Assembly (NCBI GenBank): GCA_942493045.1 | Contig: OW818665.1 | Span: 1,178,001-1,242,000 of the forward strand | Source: Teretinema sp942493045 | GTDB taxonomy: Bacteria; Spirochaetota; Spirochaetia; Treponematales; Treponemataceae | Length of the DNA: 64,000 bases | Reading direction: 5' to 3' | Part shown: positions 55,524-64,000 of the stretch, in pieces | How the letters are laid out: each line of letters starts with the position of its first letter | How positions within the stretch are numbered: the first letter of the stretch is position 1 | Translations under genes and position numbers: made by a program | Notes under the pieces: model-generated | What the model was told of the DNA's origin: nothing | What the model saw: the letters and a program-made list of their open reading frames with translations, nothing else | Databases searched by the model: none

Positions 55524-56528
55524 TCACAAACCCTGACGTTGTTCAAACAGTACCAGATTACGCTCAAATTCCAGGGCCAATTGCCTGCCGGCGCCGGTAA
55601 CACCGCTTTTATCAATACTAGTTTTTGCTTCCTGACCGGTGACTGTTATACAGCCGGGTAAGCACCAGTCTTCAACAATCTCGGAAGCGCTCTCCACCGC
55701 GCGGGCGCCTTGGGTATGCAAACCGCGAATCCCTTCACCCTTTTCCGAGCTCAGGCATTCAGCGCACACTACCACATCCCTCCCCTGCTCCAGGGCATAA
55801 TCTGCCGTAATCAAGGCACCGGATTTTTGCGGGGCTTCCACCACCAGCACCGTGCGCGCCAAGGCAGAGATTATCCGGTTACGCTGGGGAAACCGGAAAG
55901 CCAAGGGCGCCTCCCCGGGGGGATACTCACTCAACAGGCATCCACCGGTTTCCAGAATGCGACCGGCCAGCCGGGCGTTGCTGCGCGGGTAAATCTGATC
56001 GGGACCGCAGGCCATCACCGCCGTAGTACGCTCACCGCCTTCCAGAGAACCGCGATGAGCAAAGGCATCAATACCTCGGGCCAGTCCGGAGACCACCGGC
56101 ACACCCTGTTTTGCCAAATCTCCCGCGAAACGTGCCGCCGCGAGAGCCCCATTGCCGGACGGTGAGCGGGTGCCGACAATACCAACCATCGGTTTCTCGG
56201 GATCAGGCAAAACCCCACGCCAGAACAGCAAAAAAGGCGGATCATAGAGTTCCCGCAGCAACGGCGGGAAACGGTCGTGCAGCACTGTCGTCCAGGAAAC
56301 AGCAAATCGCTGCATGCAGCGCAAATCCCTTTCGACCAGGTCAAGCAATAGTTCCGGTTTCCATTGACGCATTCTCAGGCGGCGTCCGGCAAGTACGCAC
56401 AAATCTTCTATAGAAAGTACTGTAAGCTCTTCACTATTGTCAAGCTTTTCGGATAGCAGCACCTTTTCGCGGCAGGTGAGGAAGGAGCAGCGCGCTAAGG
56501 CCAGTAACAGCTGCTCAGTCGTCATCAC
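55524..56528 (-). CDS. dprA: DNA-processing protein DprA
   Basis: 334 residues. N-terminal SAM-like part, then Rossmann domain: VGIVGTRSPSGNGALAAARF, VPVVSGLARGIDAFAHRGSL, TAVMACGPDQIYPRSNARLA, LLSEYPPGEAPLAFRFPQRN, IISALARTVLVVEAPQKSGA, and a C-terminal winged-helix-like segment. DprA loads RecA on incoming single-stranded DNA; in non-competent bacteria its role is unclear. It overlaps the preceding TPR gene by 14 bases. Confidence 0.95.
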   Translation of the reverse strand: MMTTEQLLLALARCSFLTCREKVLLSEKLDNSEELTVLSIEDLCVLAGRRLRMRQWKPELLLDLVERDLRCMQRFAVSWTTVLHDRFPPLLRELYDPPFLLFWRGVLPDPEKPMVGIVGTRSPSGNGALAAARFAGDLAKQGVPVVSGLARGIDAFAHRGSLEGGERTTAVMACGPDQIYPRSNARLAGRILETGGCLLSEYPPGEAPLAFRFPQRNRIISALARTVLVVEAPQKSGALITADYALEQGRDVVVCAECLSSEKGEGIRGLHTQGARAVESASEIVEDWCLPGCITVTGQEAKTSIDKSGVTGAGRQLALEFERNLVLFEQRQGL

Positions 56529-57264
56529 CCAGTTCCAAAATAAACTGCCGGTTCTCGGTCGCTTCAGCCTTGCGCTCAGGATCGCCGGTCAACTGAATAA
56601 TCCGGTCATAGAGGGCTACGGCTGCGCTGTTGTTTCCGTTCACATAATGGGCACGGGCTAATACAAACATGGCGTCGGTATTGCGCTTTTCAATTTCCAG
56701 CACCAGTTCCAGCAGGGGAATCGCTTTTTCACTCTGATCGAGCTCAAACACATACAGGATGGACAAACCGTACAGCGCGCGCACATAACGGGGTTCCAGC
56801 TCTATTGCCCGCTGATACGCCGAAACGGCCAGATCATAATAGCGTTTCCGAGTTAAGGTATCACCGGCGGCTTCGTAGTCCAGCGAGGCCTTGGCCATAT
56901 ATCCGGCGCAAACCCCCACGTAATAATACAGGTTTTGATTTGTCGGATAGTATTCGATTGCCGTCCGGAAATTATCCAGGGCTTCCTTGTACATTTTATT
57001 GTCCAGATAACGGGTTGCCAGAATTTTGTACCACAGGCCGATACGGATGTCGGCATTCAGGATGTCCTCGATCCGGTATTGATATTTTTCGATAGCGTCC
57101 TGCAATTCTTCAATGGTAGTCGGGCTAGAAACACCTTCTTCTAAAGCCTGCATCCGGATGATCTGCTTACTGCTGGGACCGCAGGATACAAATAGAAAAG
57201 CAGCCACGGCGACTATTGCCGCGATGGTACACTGTCTTGCCTTGATCTTTTTTAAACCTTTCAT
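56515..57264 (-). CDS. TPR lipoprotein
   Basis: 249 residues from ATG 57264 with AGAGGTG upstream; the frame extends 34 codons further without a ribosome site. Lipoprotein signal IAAIVAVAAFLFVSCGPSSK (lipobox FVSC). TPR units: LDNFRTAIEYYPTNQNLYYY, AYQRAIELEPRYVRALYGLS, IPLLELVLEIEKRNTDAMFV, AVALYDRIIQLTGDPERKAE. It resembles outer-envelope TPR lipoproteins of treponemes that assist assembly or division. Between xerD and dprA in the same run. Confidence 0.9.
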   Translation of the reverse strand: MKGLKKIKARQCTIAAIVAVAAFLFVSCGPSSKQIIRMQALEEGVSSPTTIEELQDAIEKYQYRIEDILNADIRIGLWYKILATRYLDNKMYKEALDNFRTAIEYYPTNQNLYYYVGVCAGYMAKASLDYEAAGDTLTRKRYYDLAVSAYQRAIELEPRYVRALYGLSILYVFELDQSEKAIPLLELVLEIEKRNTDAMFVLARAHYVNGNNSAAVALYDRIIQLTGDPERKAEATENRQFILELGDDD

Positions 57265-57301
57265 AACACACCTCTGTCTATAATATATAGACTTTACAGG
57301 C

Positions 57302-58198
57302 CTATTTTGCCTGACGCGCCGGGAAAAATTCCCGATGATACATTTCAAGCGACTCGGACTCCACATGAGTGTAAATCTGGGTAGTAGCTATGTCAGAATG
57401 ACCGAGCAGTTCCTGAACGGAGCGCAGATCGGCACCGCCGGAGAGCATATGGGTGGCGAATGAGTGGCGCAGGGTATGCACCTTAGCATCCAAACCGGAA
57501 CGCAGCACCGTTTCATGAAATCGCTTCCAGATGCCTTTGCGTGAGAGGCGGCTGCCCCTGTTGTTAACGAACAACGCCGGAATGTTGCGGGAAGGGCATA
57601 ACTCTTTGCGGTGCGCCTCCAGATAACCGGAAAGCCACCGAAAGGCTTCTTCGCCGAAGGGCACGATGCGCTCTTTTTTGCCCTTACCCCGTACCAGTAT
57701 CAGTCGTTCAGAAAGATGAATATCCTGGAGCGACAGATTGACGGCTTCACTGACCCGTAGACCACAGGAATAAATCAGTTCAAACAAAACCCGGTCCCGA
57801 TAACCGAAAGGCGTGGAAATATCGATCGTATCCAGGAAAAGCATAATCTGTTCCGGCGATAAAACCCGGGGCAGAGAATGCTCCCGCCGGGGACTGTCCA
57901 GGTTTTCGGCCGGATTATCGGAGCGCAGGCGCTCTGTGCACAAATACCGGAAAAAGGAGCGCAGCGCGGCGCAGTCACGCGCCAATGTCTTACCGGTCAG
58001 AGCCTGGGAGGAACGCTCGACGATAAAACCGATACAGTCAAGGGTTTCTACGGTAGCCGGAGCGAGAGAACGCCCCGCAAGCCAGGAAAGAAACATGCGC
58101 ACGGTAATCCGGTAGGTACTGGCAGTCTGCCGCGACAGGCCTTCTCCGGAAACCAGGAAGGCGTAAAAACTGTCTGATAAAAGAAGACTGTCAGTCAT
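57302..58198 (-). CDS. Tyrosine recombinase XerD-like
   Basis: 298 residues. Core-binding domain LVSGEGLSRQTASTYRITVR; catalytic residues in YSCGLRVSEAVNLS (Arg), VHTLRHSFATHMLSGGADLR (His, Arg), LGHSDIATTQIYTHV (His, Tyr). The GADLRSVQELLGHSD block is XerD-like. GAGGAAGG is the ribosome site; ftsZ ends 14 bases upstream. Paired with the XerC-like gene 4 kb downstream. Confidence 0.94.
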   Translation of the reverse strand: MTDSLLLSDSFYAFLVSGEGLSRQTASTYRITVRMFLSWLAGRSLAPATVETLDCIGFIVERSSQALTGKTLARDCAALRSFFRYLCTERLRSDNPAENLDSPRREHSLPRVLSPEQIMLFLDTIDISTPFGYRDRVLFELIYSCGLRVSEAVNLSLQDIHLSERLILVRGKGKKERIVPFGEEAFRWLSGYLEAHRKELCPSRNIPALFVNNRGSRLSRKGIWKRFHETVLRSGLDAKVHTLRHSFATHMLSGGADLRSVQELLGHSDIATTQIYTHVESESLEMYHREFFPARQAK

Positions 58199-58212
58199 CG
58201 GCGCCTTCCTCT

Positions 58213-59424
58213 TTACGGTCTGATCTTCTGCTGCTGCAAGCGCACCACGGTCGGTGTGTCGAGGTCATCGGTACGCGAAGGCGGTAAAACCGGCTGCATC
58301 GCCGGGGCGGTACTGTTTCGAGTACCCAAACCGGCCGGCGGCCGGGGGTTGCGGTCATTCAAATTTTTCCATTCGGTGCTACTGACGAACTCGCCGGACT
58401 CGGCGGAGTTTCGGCTCTCGCCCTGATCACGCAGAATGCGCCGGTCAATCTGAGCCGGAGAAGCCGAAATAAAGCCGGTGGCGATCACCGTGACGCTGAT
58501 CTTGTCACCCATACTGTTGTCGGTAGCCGTCCCGTAAATTATCAGAGCATCGGGATCGGCATTGGCCGTAATAATATTGACGATCTCCTCAACTTCCATC
58601 AAGGTCATGTCATCGTTACCGGTGATATTTATCAGAATATGGTTGGCGCCTTCGATATGTGAATCTTCAAGCAAAGGATTATTGATGGCGTCTGTGGCCG
58701 CGTCAACAGCCCGGTTGTCGCCCTCACCGATCCCTATGCCCATAATCGCGTCGCCCTGGCCTTCCATCGTCGTTTTAACATCGGCAAAATCAATATTGAT
58801 AATTCCGGGAAGGGTGATTAAATCCGAAATACCCTGTACTGCCTGGCGCAGCACATCGTCAGCCATCAGAAAGGCCTGCTTGATCGGTGTACGTCGATCC
58901 ACCAGTTTAAGCAGATGCTGGTTGGGAATGACTATCAGTGTATCGACAGAGTCGCGCAGTTTGGCTATGCCTTCCTCGGCCAGCCGCTGCTTAACTCTTC
59001 CTTCAAAATCAAAGGGTTTAGTTACGACACCGACGGTCAGGGCGCCCTGTTCGCGGGCAATTTGGGCGATAACCGGAACAGCCCCGGTACCGGTACCGCC
59101 GCCCATTCCGGCGGTAATAAAAACCATATCCGCGCCGCGCACGGCGTTGGCAATGGAATCGGTATCTTCCTCGGCGGCTTTTTCGCCTACTTCAGGTTTA
59201 CCGCCGGCGCCGAGTCCACCGGTCAGCTTCGATCCGATACCGAGCTTTACCGGAGCGTTGGAATAATTTAGGGCCTGCAGGTCGGTATTAGCGACCAGAA
59301 AATCAACATTCTTGAGCCCGCAGGCCATCATGCGGTTTACCGCGTTAGATCCGCCACCGCCCGCGCCTATTACTTTGATTACTGTCGGGCTGATTAATTT
59401 TTGTTCGAGCACTTCAAAGTTCAT
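58213..59424 (-). CDS. ftsZ: Cell division protein FtsZ
   Basis: 403 residues. Tubulin-like GTPase: VIGAGGGGSNAVNRMMACGL, GTP signature FITAGMGGGTGTGAVPVIAQ near 105, T7 loop DFADVKTTMEGQGDAIMGIG, then a Ser/Pro/Asn-rich linker and a C-terminal LDTPTVVRLQQQKIRP. The end is a variant of the conserved FtsA-binding tail (D-x-P-x-x-x-R). GGGAGGGG before ATG. A 149-base gap separates it from ftsA, room for an own promoter. Confidence 0.98.
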   Translation of the reverse strand: MNFEVLEQKLISPTVIKVIGAGGGGSNAVNRMMACGLKNVDFLVANTDLQALNYSNAPVKLGIGSKLTGGLGAGGKPEVGEKAAEEDTDSIANAVRGADMVFITAGMGGGTGTGAVPVIAQIAREQGALTVGVVTKPFDFEGRVKQRLAEEGIAKLRDSVDTLIVIPNQHLLKLVDRRTPIKQAFLMADDVLRQAVQGISDLITLPGIINIDFADVKTTMEGQGDAIMGIGIGEGDNRAVDAATDAINNPLLEDSHIEGANHILINITGNDDMTLMEVEEIVNIITANADPDALIIYGTATDNSMGDKISVTVIATGFISASPAQIDRRILRDQGESRNSAESGEFVSSTEWKNLNDRNPRPPAGLGTRNSTAPAMQPVLPPSRTDDLDTPTVVRLQQQKIRP

Positions 59425-59573
59425 GAGTTTTCCCCTCCCAGAAAAAACTGACCGACCAAAGCAGGTGTAGGCTGTGATGAGATGCAGCCATTCCCCGACA
59501 TGTATCAGCTATATCATTTTTAGGATTCTTCGATTCAATAAAAAACCGAGAATCTCCTGTTTACAAAGCATTT

Positions 59574-60815
59574 TCAAAAGAAACCGTCCAGCCAGGACCG
59601 GATACGAGTGGCCATTTTTTTTCCGCCCCGCTCGCGGGAAACCGCCTCTGCGGGTTTTTCCCGGCGGCGGTCATATCCGCCCAATACCAATCCAAGCACA
59701 GTAGCGTAATCCGGGCTGCGGTATTCACCGGTCAGCCCTCCGAAATTCCCCGGCACACCCAACCGCACAGCCTGCGTTCCGAAAATCTCGCAGGCCAACT
59801 CAACCACTCCCGGCAGCAGCGCTCCTCCGCCGGTAATAATGACATTGCCGGACAAGGGACGGTTCCGGGCGATGGTATCTGTCTTCTCTTTGACCATGCT
59901 GAAAATCTCGGCCACCCGCGGTTGTATAATCTCGCATATTTCATAGCGCGGAATGACAACCGGAGGCCGTCCTCCGACACCGGGAAGTATAACTTCTTCA
60001 TTCTCTTCGATCAGGGGCAGCCAGGCGCAGCCGGCATCCAGCTTGATGCGTTCGGCGGTTTCCAGGGAGATACCCTTCACAATCGAAATGTCGCCTGTTA
60101 CCTGGATGCCACCGACCGGGAGTACAGCCGTCAACAAGGGGGCGCCGTCGGCGATAACCAGCACATCCGTGGTACCCCCGCCCATATCAATTAAGATGGA
60201 ACCAAGCTCTTTTTCATCCTCTGTCATCACCGAACGGACCGAAGCCAGCGCATGAAACATATAATCATCCACGGCCAGATCGGAGCGGTTCACGCACTTC
60301 ACCATATTCTGTACCGAGGTAACCGAGCCGGTAATAATGTGTACTTCAGATTCCAGACGAACTCCGATCATGTTTGTCGGATCCTTGATGCCGCGCTGGT
60401 CATCTACAATGTAAGACTGGGGAACAACGTGAATCACCTGCCTGTCCATCGGTATGACCACGGCTTTGGCGGCGTCGATCACGCGGCTGATATCTTCGCT
60501 TCCGATCTCCCGGTTATCGCGGCCCTTCCCGGTAACGGCCACAACGCCTCGGGAATTTAGCCCGTCGATGTGCGTTCCGCCGATACCGATAACGCAGCTG
60601 GTTACTTCAATACCGGACATCATTTCAGCGGCTTCTACGGCCTGCGAAACTGCCCGGACAGTATTCTCAATATTTACCACTACGCCTTTGCGTAAACCAT
60701 TGGAAGGGCTGGTGCCGACACCGGTGATCTGGAGAACGCCAGTTTCGGTAATTTCCCCGATAATAGCACGAACACGGCTTGTTCCTATGTCCAGTCCGAC
60801 CACCACATCACTCAA
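59574..60815 (-). CDS. ftsA: Cell division protein FtsA
   Basis: 413 residues. Actin-like: VVVGLDIGTSRVRAIIGEIT, GVGTSPSNGLRKGVVVNIEN, SVRSVMTEDEKELGSILIDM with GGGTTDVLVIADGAPLLTA, and NVIITGGGALLPGVVELACE. C-terminal amphipathic membrane helix: MATRIRSWLDGFF. It tethers FtsZ to the membrane. Start overlaps the ftsQ stop by 4 bases. Confidence 0.97.
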   Translation of the reverse strand: MSDVVVGLDIGTSRVRAIIGEITETGVLQITGVGTSPSNGLRKGVVVNIENTVRAVSQAVEAAEMMSGIEVTSCVIGIGGTHIDGLNSRGVVAVTGKGRDNREIGSEDISRVIDAAKAVVIPMDRQVIHVVPQSYIVDDQRGIKDPTNMIGVRLESEVHIITGSVTSVQNMVKCVNRSDLAVDDYMFHALASVRSVMTEDEKELGSILIDMGGGTTDVLVIADGAPLLTAVLPVGGIQVTGDISIVKGISLETAERIKLDAGCAWLPLIEENEEVILPGVGGRPPVVIPRYEICEIIQPRVAEIFSMVKEKTDTIARNRPLSGNVIITGGGALLPGVVELACEIFGTQAVRLGVPGNFGGLTGEYRSPDYATVLGLVLGGYDRRREKPAEAVSRERGGKKMATRIRSWLDGFF

Positions 60816-61639
60816 AGCTGTTTCCCCTTTACACGGTAAGCAACGGTACCCGAGCGGATATCGATCTCGTCGATATCCAGCGCCAAGTCTTTGACTACAT
60901 CAAGTACGAGCATCATATACTGTAACGCCTCTTGATTCAACGCCTTGTCGGTACGCACGCGAATCGGTGTATGCACGGGATAGACAACCAGATCATAGCC
61001 GCCGTACGTTTTCTGCTCGATTTTTATTTCAGAAACCGAAGCCAGTAAAACGGGATTTGTTTTCTCAACTGTCGAGAGGTCTTCCAGCAGGCTGCGCAGC
61101 TGGGCATGCAGACGCATACCCGGAATGGGTTTATCGATCGTCAGACCGGTTAAAACCGGCAGCGAGGAATTGATCTGACCGCCGATTCTGAAAGCGATTC
61201 CGGTGCGGTCAATTTCCATGGGCAGCGTACGTCCGTTTACCACGGTAAAAGCAACGGCCACAGCCGTTCGTTCGGTAACCGTTATCAAAACCCTATCCGG
61301 GAAGCGCTTCTCGACCCGCACTTTTTCAAACAGGGGATTTGCCGCCAAACGCACCGCTACCGCCGGAGCGCTGAAATTGGCCCAGGTTTCACTGCCGGTG
61401 ATGCCGGCCATGGAGCACAGTTCGTCAGCTCCGACGGCCGTTGTGCCCTCCACGGTAATCTGAGGGATACTGGTCGCGGGAATCACCAGAACATAGTAGA
61501 CAATCTCCGCCATCAGGAATAGCACCAGCACGGCGAGCAGCGTTTTCAGGGCTAAGGGACGCCAGGATGACGCCGCGCGCTGCGGGCTTTCTGCGCCATA
61601 AATAATATCGCCGTTTTCGGTTACATACAGCTCAGACAT
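60812..61639 (-). CDS. ftsQ: Cell division protein FtsQ/DivIB
   Basis: 275 residues from ATG 61639 (GGGAG upstream). Short cytoplasmic tail, membrane segment TLLAVLVLFLMAEIVYYVLV, POTRA domain ITVEGTTAVGADELCSMAG to VEKRFPDRVLITVTERTAVA, then the beta domain. Early member of the divisome that bridges FtsK/FtsA with FtsW/FtsI. Overlaps ftsW by 8 bases. Confidence 0.93.
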   Translation of the reverse strand: MSELYVTENGDIIYGAESPQRAASSWRPLALKTLLAVLVLFLMAEIVYYVLVIPATSIPQITVEGTTAVGADELCSMAGITGSETWANFSAPAVAVRLAANPLFEKVRVEKRFPDRVLITVTERTAVAVAFTVVNGRTLPMEIDRTGIAFRIGGQINSSLPVLTGLTIDKPIPGMRLHAQLRSLLEDLSTVEKTNPVLLASVSEIKIEQKTYGGYDLVVYPVHTPIRVRTDKALNQEALQYMMLVLDVVKDLALDIDEIDIRSGTVAYRVKGKQL

Positions 61640-62783
61640 TTTGAATCTCCCTTTGAGAATTCCACCGGGATACATTTATTATCAAGCCGCAAAGGCTTAA
61701 GGTAATCAGCAGCGAAGATCCGCCGGAAGAAAAAAACGGTAGCGGAATACCTGTGGCGGGGACGACTCTCGCCACGACCGCGCAGTTCATCAGGCTTTGA
61801 TACAGGATGATCGAAACAGAGCCGAATCCCAAAAGCGAGCGGTATCGATCCCGACAGGCCAAACTGATCTTATAACCCTGCCAGGCAAAGAAACCAAGAA
61901 CGGTAAAGTAAAGTAGCACACCGACAAAACCCATCTCCTCACCCCAGACGGCATAGATAAAATCGGACTGCACTTCGGGAATGCTGGATATTTTTCTGAT
62001 ACCGTTACCCAGACCCCTGCCCCAAAAACCGCCTTCCCGTAATGCCGCCAGCGACGCGTTTACCTGATAACCGGCTCCGAGCGGATCCAAATCCGGTTTC
62101 AAAAAGGCGATGATACGCTGCAGCCGGTAATGACTGGTAAAGATCATAAAAAAAGACAGGGGGATCGCCACAGCCAGCAAACGCATAAACCAGATAATTC
62201 CGACATTAGCCAGGAAAAACATTGTCAGGGCAATACTGATAATAAAAAAAGAAGTGGAAAAATCATTTTGGATATACACCAGCGAGACAAAAAAACCGCT
62301 TAAAATCGCAGGCGGTATGACAGGTGGTAAAGTCTCCGAGGAAAGCAACTCATTCTGTGGCTTTGTAAAATAATGCGCCAGATAAACAACTATCATCATT
62401 TTAACCAGTTCAGAGGGTTGGAAGGTAAATGAACCGATGCCGAACCAACGTGATGCGCCGTTTTTGGTAATACCGATTACCGGCATGAACGGCAGAACAC
62501 ACAATACGGCGGTGAGAATTACCAGTTTTGGCAAGAACTTCCGAATCAGATCCAAATTAAAGCAGGCTGAAATAACCAACGCGATAATCGATACAAGCAT
62601 ATTGATAGCCTGCCGTCGCACAAAGTAGAAAGGGTCATTAAAAACGCGGTCGGCATAATGAAGCGAGGCTGAAAAAAGCGTAACCAATCCCAGTCCGCAC
62701 ATCGCGCAAACCAGCAAGACAAACGTCAGGTCAAAACGCTCCGGAGTACTGTTTCGCTCTGCTAGTATTCGGGATCTAGACAT
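61632..62783 (-). CDS. ftsW: SEDS peptidoglycan polymerase FtsW
   Basis: 383 residues from ATG 62783 (AGAAGGGG upstream). About ten membrane segments. SEDS motifs: DRVFNDPFYFVRRQAINMLV, KNGASRWFGIGSFTFQPSEL, GAGYQVNASLAALREGGFWG with GLGNGIRKISSIPEVQSDFI, YAVWGEEMGFVGVLLYFTVL, and end VVPATGIPLPFFSSGGSSLL. It polymerises glycan strands at the septum with FtsI. Overlaps murF by 8 bases. Confidence 0.96.
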   Translation of the reverse strand: MSRSRILAERNSTPERFDLTFVLLVCAMCGLGLVTLFSASLHYADRVFNDPFYFVRRQAINMLVSIIALVISACFNLDLIRKFLPKLVILTAVLCVLPFMPVIGITKNGASRWFGIGSFTFQPSELVKMMIVVYLAHYFTKPQNELLSSETLPPVIPPAILSGFFVSLVYIQNDFSTSFFIISIALTMFFLANVGIIWFMRLLAVAIPLSFFMIFTSHYRLQRIIAFLKPDLDPLGAGYQVNASLAALREGGFWGRGLGNGIRKISSIPEVQSDFIYAVWGEEMGFVGVLLYFTVLGFFAWQGYKISLACRDRYRSLLGFGSVSIILYQSLMNCAVVARVVPATGIPLPFFSSGGSSLLITLSLCGLIINVSRWNSQREIQNV

Positions 62784-64000
62784 GCGCAACCCCTTCTGTC
62801 TCAGAGCTGACACCCAAGGCCGGGAGTAGACGTTCAAGAGCCATACCTCGGGACCCCTTCAGCAGAATAAAGTCACCCCTGCGCACAATACCCGTCAGCC
62901 GGTTTTCCAAAGCCTGATAATCTTCGGTGATATATATCATCTTGTTACCGAAGCGCACCGATCTGGCGGCCTCAGCCATTTCCGCCCCGAAGAAAAATAA
63001 ATGTGTTGCTTCTGTTTCCTGGGCAAGCTCGCAGATACGGACATGCGCGGCATCCGACTCGGCGCCGAGCTCCAGCATCGAACCCAGCACGAACAGCTTT
63101 CTGCCGGACCATTCCAGACCGTCGCATAATTCCAAAGCGCTTTGCATGGAATCGGGATTGGCGTTGTAGCAGTCCACCAACACCGTAAAATCGCTTTCGA
63201 GAATTTGTGAGCGTCCGAATAAGGGTTTAACGGCTTTAATGCCGCGTCGAATCGCATCCGGCGTGACACCCGCGGCCCGGGCCAGGGCTACAGCTCCCAG
63301 CGTATTTATAAAATTATACTTTCCCGGAATCGGGAGCAGCACCGGCACCCCGTCCAGTTCGAATTCAGTTCCGCGAATACCACGATCTACAATGTTCGTA
63401 AAGCCGCCGGTCGCTTCAATTCCGTAGGGAATGATCCGTCCGTTAACGCCCTCAGAGAGGAAAGTTCTCCAGCGCTGATCGTCCGGCACAAAACCGGTAC
63501 ATTCGGACGTAAATTGAGAAAAGATTTCTTTTTTTTCCTCAGCAATAGACTGTTGCGTGCCGAGAATTCCGATATGGGCAGTTCCAATGTTTGTAATCAA
63601 TGCCAGCGAAGGAGAAAGCACCCGGGTAATCTCTAGAATTTCCCCCCGACGGTTCATACCCAGCTCAAAAACCCCAACCTGATGATGCGCGCGGATTCGA
63701 AACACCGACAGGGGCAAACCGGTCTCGGAATTAAGATTTCCTTCATTCATAACCACAGTGAATTGCTGAGAAAAAATCGACGCTACAATTTCCTTGGTCG
63801 TTGTTTTACCGCTGGATCCGGTTATTCCGATGCGGAGTAAATTTGGAAAAAAAGATATGTATTTCCTGGCGGCGTCCTGCAACGCCCGCAGAGTATTTTC
63901 TACCAGAATAAAGGCGACATTGTGCGCCCGCGCTAATTCGCAAAACAGCTTACCGCTGCCTTCGCCATGGGAGCGGTCGATAAGCACGACACTGGCGCCC
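62776..64000 (-). CDS. murF: UDP-MurNAc-tripeptide-D-Ala-D-Ala ligase MurF (5' end outside window)
   Basis: About 408 residues visible; the frame is open through base 64000, so the ATG-like codon at 63987 is internal. P-loop IGITGSSGKTTTKEIVASIF, GNLNSETGLPLSVFRI, ELGMNRRGEILEITRVLSPS, GTAHIGILGTQQSIAEEKKE, DCYNANPDSMQSALE, GSMLELGAESDAAHV. It adds D-Ala-D-Ala (or another dipeptide) to UDP-MurNAc-tripeptide. First visible gene of the division cluster. Confidence 0.95.
   Translation of the reverse strand, partial: GASVVLIDRSHGEGSGKLFCELARAHNVAFILVENTLRALQDAARKYISFFPNLLRIGITGSSGKTTTKEIVASIFSQQFTVVMNEGNLNSETGLPLSVFRIRAHHQVGVFELGMNRRGEILEITRVLSPSLALITNIGTAHIGILGTQQSIAEEKKEIFSQFTSECTGFVPDDQRWRTFLSEGVNGRIIPYGIEATGGFTNIVDRGIRGTEFELDGVPVLLPIPGKYNFINTLGAVALARAAGVTPDAIRRGIKAVKPLFGRSQILESDFTVLVDCYNANPDSMQSALELCDGLEWSGRKLFVLGSMLELGAESDAAHVRICELAQETEATHLFFFGAEMAEAARSVRFGNKMIYITEDYQALENRLTGIVRRGDFILLKGSRGMALERLLPALGVSSETEGVAHV

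Noticed and set aside
58562..59266. 234-codon plus-strand frame opposite ftsZ
   Set aside because: Ser/Arg/Pro-rich shadow of a highly biased gene; no start signal and no recognisable domain.
59523..59553. Inverted repeat between ftsA and ftsZ as a terminator
   Set aside because: GATTCTTCG/CGAGAATC pairs with a bulge, but the T-run falls in the loop rather than after the stem, so it is not a convincing intrinsic terminator.
63985..63987. Start codon of murF at 63987
   Set aside because: The frame stays open to the window edge and the conserved N-terminal Mur domain is missing, so the true start lies outside.
1..64000. CRISPR arrays, insertion sequences, prophage or rRNA genes
   Set aside because: No regularly spaced direct repeats, transposase motifs, phage structural genes or rRNA-like stretches were seen. 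The two tyrosine recombinases fit XerC/XerD and not a mobile element.

Overview
This window is chromosomal DNA of a spirochaete, most likely from the Treponema/Spirochaeta side of the phylum. The evidence is a FlaA flagellar sheath protein, a spirochaete-type radical-SAM/SPASM protein, a bactofilin, an Aquifex-type aconitase, and a minus-strand gene order running murF-ftsW-ftsQ-ftsA-ftsZ-xerD-dprA-topA-xerC-hslV-hslU-flgB-flgC-fliE-fliF-fliG-fliH-fliI-fliJ that closely resembles treponeme genomes. Base composition is moderately GC-rich and even. I see no insertion sequence, prophage, CRISPR array or rRNA. Gene packing is tight and no gene-free stretch exceeds 300 bases.

Layout. 1-1230: 5' part of a lipoprotein glycogen-debranching enzyme (minus), with a LacI/CcpA-like operator at its start. 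1392-2932: GNAT acetyltransferase and PLP-dependent amino-acid racemase (plus). 3008-9103 (minus): an HU-lnt-response regulator-small TPR-bactofilin-pncC run, then rho and rpmE. 9283-9888: divergent rpsT and a 56-residue zinc-ribbon protein. 10004-13412 (minus): PlsC-type acyltransferase, a JAMM-DinG fusion helicase and tRNA-Glu. 13509-15910: a (p)ppGpp-synthetase-like protein with TPRs, and flaA. 16028-24158 (minus): a six-gene operon joining a spiro-SPASM radical-SAM protein, a GT2-like protein, a cytidylyltransferase/PseG-like/methyltransferase fusion, an ATP-grasp enzyme, a cell-wall amidase and a GerMN protein.

24228-27455 (plus): xseA-xseB-mutL. 27507-30357 (minus): two envelope TPR proteins. 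30411-36001 (plus): a membrane TPR protein with a degenerate Mrr-like domain, a phosphoesterase, a ParB-like protein, then an RsbU/STAS/RsbW-like partner-switching module. 36059-37481 (minus): two unknown proteins. 37579-41584 (plus): aconitase, an HD phosphohydrolase and ComFB. 41638-43490: tRNA-Pro, tRNA-Arg and a TGS-containing uridine-kinase-like protein. 43480-64000 (minus): the flagellar basal-body/export genes, hslUV, xerC, topA, dprA, xerD and the division genes up to a truncated murF.

Several points stand out. A recurrent promoter layout puts the -10 box 6-8 bases before the start codon with no Shine-Dalgarno, suggesting leaderless mRNAs for at least five transcription units. The 16-24 kb operon is the best candidate for an undescribed system: probably modification of a surface or wall glycan, with SpsF-like sugar-nucleotide domains in two different fusion proteins and a radical-SAM enzyme. 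Smaller oddities are the JAMM-DinG fusion placed directly behind a tRNA terminator, and the TPR protein with a catalytically dead nuclease-like domain. All identifications come from reading the translated sequence against remembered families; no search was run.
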